From RGIG8775 sp045128735 (GTDB taxonomy: Bacteria > Bacillota > Clostridia > Oscillospirales > CAG-272): a DNA stretch of 21,726 nt. The position numbers and the translations under genes are program-made. The notes beneath the pieces were generated by a model. It saw only the letters and a program-made list of their open reading frames with translations, did not search any database and was not told where the DNA came from. Numbering within the stretch: the first letter of the stretch is position 1; each line of letters opens with the position of its first letter. Where the stretch lies: the NCBI GenBank assembly GCA_045128735.1, contig JBGVRT010000036.1, positions 1 to 21,726 of the forward strand, in the 5' to 3' direction. Below, one piece after another: positions 21,625 to 21,726 of the stretch.

Positions 21625-21726
21625 GTATTGCGCCCTGCTATGTTCGCACAAGCCTTGGTGCGTAAGGGGCGAAGCCTCTTGCCAGCACCGGCAGGTGCTT
21701 ACGCCTTGAAGTATCTGTTAAGAAGT

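Larger units (their letters stand above)
21348..21726. other. Intergenic tail with hairpins and short repeats, no gene
   Basis: ATGGAAAGTT occurs at 21465-21474 and 21521-21530, and GACTTCCATTT at 21483-21493 and 21495-21505, giving a cluster of mutually inverted TGGAA/TTCCA motifs. 21639-21651 repeats bases 15-27. The 62-codon frame from 21521 lacks a ribosome site. Confidence 0.6.

Noticed and set aside
21521..21709. 62-codon + strand frame at the right edge
   Set aside because: No ribosome site, covers a terminator hairpin and dispersed repeat sequence.

Overview
The window looks like chromosome of an anaerobic gut-type clostridium (Bacillota, Clostridia; an Oscillospiraceae/Ruminococcaceae-like lineage is my guess). 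The grounds are AGGAGG-type ribosome sites, many TTGACA-17-TATAAT promoters, clostridial carbohydrate genes and a Tn4451-like (TnpX/TnpV-type) mobile element. I see no rRNA, tRNA or CRISPR array.

Layout. (1) 1-6860: a membrane-anchored beta-helix surface protein with a cytoplasmic zinc ribbon (350-2494, +), a Gly-rich two-span membrane protein (2617-3594, -) and a GH129/GH101-related glycosidase (4563-6239, -). The intergenic spaces are filled with a repeat family. Its largest form is a ~425 bp imperfect giant inverted repeat, present twice (3962-4390 and 6404-6823) in the same orientation on either side of the glycosidase. (2) 6877-9374: an arabinose/fucose-isomerase-family enzyme (-) divergent from an AraC regulator (+), a typical sugar-utilisation pair. 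(3) 9513-10094: a small multi-span membrane protein. (4) About 10111-15985: a decayed integrated mobilisable element. A leftward operon encodes an S24/LexA-type repressor, an AT-rich protein with a HEPN-like RNxxxH motif, and a large serine recombinase. Divergent from it is a small winged-helix protein. Next come a Fic AMP-transferase with an N-terminal HTH, a GC-rich stem-loop region resembling an oriT, a mobC cut short by a deletion, and a DUF6809-like/tnpV pair. (5) 15862-20976: a second sugar/pectin locus with a GH28-fold fragment truncated at the element edge, an AraC regulator, a Gfo/Idh/MocA dehydrogenase and a TIM-barrel sugar epimerase in an operon, relics of a FliB-like protein and an esterase, and an intact GH28-fold gene. 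(6) 20967-21726: half of a DMT transporter (pseudogene), two hairpin terminators and further repeats.

How the parts work together. The two AraC regulators probably control their divergent neighbours. The isomerase would act on a freed sugar. The dehydrogenase, epimerase and GH28 genes suggest breakdown of a pectin- or glycan-derived sugar. The mobile element carries its own switch: two nearly identical 13-bp palindromes lie in the promoters of the winged-helix gene and the fic gene, suggesting common control, possibly by the S24 repressor. The most interesting candidates are the HEPN-like cargo gene tied to the repressor-recombinase operon, the shared palindrome, and the giant inverted-repeat family whose ends repeatedly stop just before intrinsic terminators.
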